64,000 bases of DNA from Solen grandis (Eukaryota; Mollusca; Bivalvia; Adapedonta; Solenidae), in the NCBI GenBank assembly GCA_021229015.1, contig CM037785.1, positions 39,180,766 through 39,244,765 on the forward strand, read 5' to 3'. A program made the position numbers and the translations under genes. Shown in pieces: positions 58,035 to 64,000 of the stretch (position 1 is the stretch's first letter; every line of letters starts with the position of its first letter). The notes beneath the pieces are model-generated. The model was not told the origin of the DNA, did not search any database, and saw only the letters and a list, made by a program, of their open reading frames with translations.

Positions 58035-61000
58035 ATTGCTATCTGGGAATGCTAGCATATACAATATTTTGCGTGCTTACTTTTTCCAACAATGGATACT
58101 TTAACGCCTGTCTCAAGGTAACATAATCAATTGATTGCACAAGTCCCCATATTTTGCATTTACCAGAACTGAAGCTGAGAAAGTCGAATATGATAAGGCT
58201 TTAAAGAAACAACAAAACGCAAAAATTGCAATAACATATGATAAATACAAGAAACGTACTTGATTTTCAAGCAAAGCTGTTTTGGTGATTATTTCCAATC
58301 CAGTGATGGAAGAGAAGACTATTATAGACTAGACAACATCAAAATTAATATATGTTGACTACATATTGGACAAATTAATTGGAACAAAGTGTGTACTCGC
58401 GACATGTCATTTTGTTTTGCAAGATATAAATTATCAAATGTCAGAAGATCTGCTAATTTAATTGAAGAATATTTTTCGGCGTAGCTGTATAAAATTTTGA
58501 CCTACTTCTTAAAACAATCAAATGTTGGTATGCAAATGAAGACAGACTAAATGCAATGCTATCATTGGCTTGTATCAATTATTTTTAGAATATTTGGATA
58601 TTCCAACTTAAAATGGGAGTTTCAAGTTGTATATATCTTTCTAATTGATATAACAGGTTTCTTTTTCAGTTTAAACATGAACGGTAACACAGTAATTAAA
58701 ACTGAACACTTCCTTATCAATTTAGGAATGCTGTTTTGGCAATATGATTTAAAACAACTAAATGAGAAGTTTCCCTCTAATTTGTAAAAGTGGACTCGGC
58801 CTTCAGGAGAGATAACTACTGCGGAGGAGTTGTGCAGTTTATTGAGCGGATCTGGAAACAATAATGTATATACGCAATGATCGGTTACATACGACTTGTC
58901 TTACTTTAAAAAGAAAATGAGCAAGTGCATATTATTTAATGGAAGTTGGTAGATTTTTTTGCATATTAAATCTGTTTTGTAATATAGTTTCACATAGCTC
59001 CCAAAATATTGGTATTTATAATCCTTTTTGCCAACGTTTCCAAATTTATAATAGTTTTAATATGTTTTAATATGTTACAAATGGCATTTATTTAGCTACG
59101 CCGATTATCATTTTTTAAGATGTTTCTTGTCATCAGTAAATTGTAATACTTGTTTCTGACAAATATAATTGGCGTTTAAAAAGAAGAAGAAAAACGACAT
59201 TAAGCTAGATATCTATATACAAATATAATAGTAAGTCGAAAACTGTTGAGATGCATGTTAATAAACTCTTAACTCGAGCCCCAAGATATTTAGACAGCGC
59301 TGTGTTGTAATAAAATGTTAGTTAAAATGATTAAATAGTGAAGAACACGAAATTGTTGGTAATTCGAATCATATTTTTGTGAGCATTTAAGAACTGAGAT
59401 AGCAGCATTATAAAACTACATTTTTAAAAGTACATGTACATTCAATCCCATCCTTCCTGATATCCAAAATCGTTCGTATAATATACCTCCGTTTTTGAAC
59501 TTAAAACCTTAGAGATATCTCAGAAAAACACGTTGTCTCATATGGAGACAATGCTAATTCTATTCCAAAATAAAATGTGAACATAATGCCGCTGATTTGA
59601 TTTTTGAAAGGCGCTGTGGCAGATGCAGAGAATTTTGGTGTCAAATCCACTTTTAGTGTTAAAATTACGTTCAGGACTTAGTCACATAAATATATTTTTT
59701 TAGATAGTATTTTTTGCGAATATAATCACGCTACCATACCACGAGTATTCGTGCATCGATCGTTTTTAAAGATAATGACATACCGCTTACCGATAATTAT
59801 ATTGCTTAATCGCTTAATAATAATATTGCTAAGACAACAATAAAACAATGGTAACTTAATCTATGTATATGGATGACTTTAGAATCTCTGTCTGTAACTG
59901 TCAAGCCTAACATAATAACATGTTATTACGTACCTATACTTTTAACCATGGACCAGGCAACCAGCCAACAACTAATGCAGCAATGATCAACTTGCTAAAA
60001 CATTTGAAACGTTTCAGTAGCATGTCCTTTTTCTGATATATGTGTTTTAAATCGTAATGCTCAATGTCACATTCTAGTAATCTTTCATTTCTTTTTTTTT
60101 TAAAGAGTAGGAAGAGAAATTCTTATAAACAAGCAATGTAACACGATTTAGACTTGCGTACAGAGACGACCTGAGTAAGAGACTTTTTGGACCCCTGGGC
60201 TCATCTTTGACACTAATGAAGATTTATGTTTATGTTGTAAAGTGGGGTACTAGGCAGTAAATAGACGCATTCTAGAGAGAACCTACGTTTAGCCGCCGAG
60301 GTCGTTGACGGACCGATTAACTTATAAATGTCTATTTTCTTTTGTTTAACGTCTCATCGACAGCACATCAGTTTCTTGGGAAGTTTTGCAGCAATATCAT
60401 GCTGAAGACAAGAATCATTGATATATCACACCCTTTATGTATTCGCTAAAAATCATTTGAACTTTCCGTATATGTGCTGACCGCCATGCGCGAGAAAGAT
60501 CAGTATTATTCTTTAACGAATTTGGTATGTCGTGTAGCTGGTAACAAATATACTCAATATGCATATTTTGTATAATGTATCTGGTCATGTTTGGGACGGG
60601 AAACATGGGAGGTAGTGTCACTGCATGGACATAAAAACAGACAAACGGAATACAAATACATTGCATATACTTATATGTACTTCTAAACACTTATGTCAGA
60701 TGTGTGTCAGAGAAAGACGTCAGTAGGACAACATTTAACAACACATTTAAGTTAAGCACATTGAGTTTTACAAATAGACGCTAGTCTAACAATGCACTCG
60801 CACAATTTTATACATTATCAGCTTATGTCAAAAAGCAAGACAATAAAGGAAATCACAAGACAGTCAAATAATAAATCAATGATCTATCTAAGGGTGGATT
60901 TTTTCTCGATAAGTTTATTTTATTAGTTATAAGGAATTGGTTTAAAAAATAAGACTATATATATTTCATATACTTTAACAATACATAAGAAATAGTTACC

Positions 61001-61800
61001 TGTTTCTTGTGACTTTGTGAATTACAAAATTTAAAGGTAGATTCAATCCAGAACTATTATTAAAAGGTACACGATTGCCAACGCACGATAATATTTACTC
61101 AGGGACCTCACTGTTATACTGACATGCACATCCTCCCTATCCAGCTAGCCAGTGTCGCGCTTGAGTACATACCAACTACTGGTATTGATCATAACAATCT
61201 GAAACAACATTTTAATTTGATTTTGATTAAAATAATTTATGATTTTTAATCATCAATACTATAACACTTAGCAAAAATTGATGCTTAAATTCTTAAATTG
61301 AATTCTTGATTATTTTTTACGACATTTAAGCTAATGGCTAACCTGACAAATGTTTACAATACAGACTATCAATTATTCGTGAAAAAAATGAAATTTCGGG
61401 GTAGTATTATTATTACTTGGATAACTGAAACTACTTCGGGTAATTGAAACTTTCTCCAAGGACTTTACTGGCGACATTGATGTGCATGTATCATACAGAG
61501 CCTTGTACTGGATAGATTTAATACGCGGGGACTATTTTAGTACATAGTCCCGCATTAAGGCCAAAGCGAAAGAAATAATTCAATATAGTATAATCAGGTT
61601 AATTACTAAGTTGGTAAATGGATATAGTTGTTGATGAATATGATAATTAGCCAACTAGCCTTTATTGCTCAAACCTCTTATATAATCGAAAAAAATGAAG
61701 GGAAATGTGAAAGTAAAGACTGGCAAATTTTTGCCAAGAGACAAACGAAGAAATGGCAAAAACTTTTTCTAGGAAATATGGATATAAATAACTTATTTTT
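58035..61800. other. no recognisable gene
   Basis: AT-rich. Frames up to about 90 codons on either strand have no family resemblance, no splice context and biased simple composition. No tRNA-like boxes or tandem arrays that I can support. Confidence 0.5.
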
Positions 61801-63162
61801 ATGCTCACCGAAGGTGACGCATATAGTCGCCGCTTCGTCCGTCCGTCCGTCTGTTCGTCCGTCCGTCCGTTCGTCCGTCACACTTTCTTTGTCCGGACTA
61901 TTTCTCAGGAACAAACGGCTTGAATTCAACGAAACTTTATAGGAAGCTTTATTACCAAGAGGAGATGCGCATATCGTCAGCATGACCCGATTCCTAAATC
62001 TTTCACAGAGTTATGGCCCATTGACTTTTCGGCCTATAGTACATATTGCATGATTCTTGTCCGGGCTATTTCTCAGGAACTAATGGCTTGAATTCAACGA
62101 ATCTTTATGGGAAGCATTATCACCAAGAGTAGATACGCATATCGTCGACGTGACCTGGTTCCTCAATTTTTCACAGAGTTATGGCCCATTGACTTTTCGG
62201 CCTATAGTACATATTGCATGATTCTTGTCCGGGCTATTTCTCAGGAACTAATGGCTTGAATTCAATGAAACTTTATGGAAGCTTATACCAAGAGGAGATA
62301 CGCATATCGTCAGCATGACCCGATTCCTAAATTTTTCAAAGAGTTAAGGCCCATTGACTTTTTGGCCTATAGTACATATTGCATGATTCTTGTCCGGGCA
62401 ATTTCTCAGGAACTAATGGCTTGAATTCAACAAAACTTTATGGGAAGCATTATCACCAAGAGTAGATACGCATATCGTCGGCGTGACCTGGTTCCTCAAT
62501 TTTTCACAGAGTTATGGCCCCTTGACTTTTTGGCCTAAAGTTCATATTGCATGATTCTTGTCCGGGCTATTTCTCAGGAACTAATGGCTTGAATTCAATG
62601 AAACTTTATGGGAAGCTTTATTACCAAGAGTAGATACGCATATCATCGACATGACCTGGTTCCTCAATTTTTAAGAGAGTTATGGCCCCTTCTACCATGT
62701 TGTTGACTAATATTCATGTCATTTGCCTAATTTAACAGGAGATATCATTTAAACAAAACCCCACAAAATTCAATATGCTAGTAATGTCAATCCTAATCAT
62801 GTCAGCTAATTGTTGTTTAGGCCATTATACAGTATTTCAAATATCCAGTCATATGTCAAGAGTGTTGGTTAACCTCTTTGATATGATCACACATTGAAAT
62901 GTATGACTTAATTTTTAGTAGTATAAAAACTTAAAAAAAATCAATGAAAGATCTGATGAGTAACACGTATTATCATATTAAATAGTAAACTGTTACTAAG
63001 TCTCCAAATTAGAGTTGGTAAAACATCTCATCTGATGAGGAGAATAGATATGATTTAGGAATGGGGATTTCAACATATCCTCCCACCCATTGACCAAGGC
63101 CTTATTTGTAACAATGACGTTCTTCGGGGAGCATCTGTCAGTTCTACTGACTTTCTTGTTTC
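61801..63162 (+). mobile_element. HINE-B, full-length, 1.36 kb
   Basis: The 5' end is TGCTCACCGAA (61802-61812), which folds with GGTGACGCA. A (GTCC)n microsatellite lies at 61838-61879. Five central repeats of about 168 bp start at GTCCGG.CTATTTCTCAGGAAC: 61891, 62059, 62227, 62392 and 62560. A unique segment follows, then TTCGGGGAGCA (63124-63134, inverted to the 5' end with one mismatch). The 3' hairpin GTCAG-TTCTA-CTGAC (63138-63152) precedes TTTCTTGTTT. This is the order described for Helentron-associated elements of bivalves. No protein is encoded. Confidence 0.82.
61838..61879 (+). repeat. (GTCC)n microsatellite within HINE-B
   Basis: Tetranucleotide GTCC/GTTC units just 5' of the central repeats, the usual position in this element class. 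Opposite-strand frames rich in DGRT arise from it. Confidence 0.9.
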
Positions 63163-63240
63163 ACAACTGAAACCAATACGGGATGAAAGAAGTAGCAACT
63201 AAGCAAAATGAAAATAACATCTTTGAATTAAAACAAAATG

Positions 63241-63509
63241 TTGAACTGTATCGGCGAGGTCAGGCCATGCATGAGGTAAGATCATGCACGAGGTCAGAAT
63301 ATGCACGAGAGGTCAGACTATCCAAGAGGTCAGACCTTGCACGAGGTCAGATTATGAACAAGGTCAGAACATACACGAGGTCAGACCATGCACTAATCAC
63401 AAGGTCTGGCCATGCACGAGGTCAGACTACGCAAGAGGTCAGACCATGCACGAGACGTCAGACTATGCACAAGGTCAGAATGCACGAGACGTCGGACCAT
63501 GCAAGAGAA
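63241..63509. repeat. 18-bp minisatellite running into the gap
   Basis: About fourteen degenerate units of GCACGAGGTCAGACCAT type. The unit length is a multiple of three, so all forward frames stay open with charged repeats. That explains the apparent proteins here. Confidence 0.9.
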
Positions 63510-63609
63510 NNNNNNNNNNNNNNNNNNNNNNNNNNNNNNNNNNNNNNNNNNNNNNNNNNNNNNNNNNNNNNNNNNNNNNNNNNNNNNNNNNNNNNNNNNN
63601 NNNNNNNNN
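63510..63609. other. assembly gap (100 N)
   Basis: Exactly 100 N interrupting the minisatellite. The array length is therefore unknown. Confidence 0.99.
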
Positions 63610-64000
63610 CATACTTGAGTGTAAATCAGTATGTCATGTGTGAATATGTATCGGAAACTTCTAGTGAAACATATTGTATCACTTGGTTTACATATCGTCA
63701 TTAATCCATGATATGAAACTATATTTTAAACAACTTTGTGGCTAGCATGTTTCTTCAAGAAATTTATTTTTCAGCAATTTGTTTGGACGAATAGATTTTT
63801 ATGTGTGCGTAAGTGTATCTGATTGCATTTCTTTTTTTATGATGAATAGTATCATGACTAAGTAGGTACCAACATTCAGTTTCACAAATTAGGCAGACTT
63901 TACAAAATATGTCGGAATATTCAAAAAAGTTGTTTTCCTTTTTATCTGTATATCGCATAACTGTGTGATATTTAAATAATATTCCTACCTTGTATATTCG
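63610..64000. other. no recognisable gene
   Basis: AT-rich end of window. The minisatellite does not resume after the gap. Confidence 0.5.

Noticed and set aside
63183..63704. Apparent charged proteins across the minisatellite
   Set aside because: They are produced by an 18-bp repeat that keeps several frames open and they run through 100 N. Not genes.

Overview
The window is AT-rich eukaryotic nuclear DNA, most likely from a bivalve mollusc. The evidence is interrupted coding sequence with consensus GT-AG introns, a UIM-HECT ubiquitin-ligase gene of the G2E3-like type, an M16 peptidase of the C05D11.1-like type, tRNA-derived SINEs, non-LTR and Ty3/Gypsy-type retroelements, and several families of short elements with central tandem repeats like the bivalve pearl/HINE (Helentron-associated) elements. 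Three 100-base N runs mark assembly gaps. Species cannot be set from sequence alone. Family names below rest on recognition, not on a search.

Layout. 1-1400: 3' end of a LINE with an open C-terminal reading frame and a GTTC tail. 1400-19163: gene-free, with SINE pieces, HINE-like elements, a 27-unit 32-bp minisatellite (10391-11240), a decayed second LINE (17270-18065) and a TIR-bearing MITE (18641-18903). 19264-36792: about 17 kb of satellite-like DNA. Its ~340-460 bp units carry TGACGTCA palindromes, and it is punctuated by six heads made of CTAG plus a hairpin. Read on the minus strand these resemble Helitron 3' termini. A further HINE sits inside one unit, with an empty-site paralogue in the next unit.

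37772-43011 (+): eight phase-compatible exons of a UIM-HECT E3 ligase whose 5' end is outside the window or lost in the gap. The HECT domain keeps its N-terminal part and the catalytic-cysteine C-lobe but appears to lack a central stretch. 46775-51408 (+): four phase-compatible exons from the middle of an M16-type metalloprotease. Neither its N-terminal nor its C-terminal exons are recognisable here. Introns and intergenic DNA hold three SINE families, one with a clean 12-bp target duplication, a TTAA-flanked MITE and HINE copies.

51716-55002 (-): a broken Ty3/Gypsy-type element with gag, protease and integrase in that order and no reverse transcriptase between protease and integrase, the order known for Gmr1-type elements. 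55003-64000: no confident gene. It holds palindromic CCCATATGGG motifs, one possible promoter/first exon, a long HINE with five 168-bp repeats, and an 18-bp minisatellite running into a gap.

The two host genes are unrelated in function (ubiquitin transfer; proteolysis) and share only strand and neighbourhood. The rest of the window records successive insertions by LINE, SINE, Gypsy, MITE and rolling-circle (Helitron/Helentron-like) elements.
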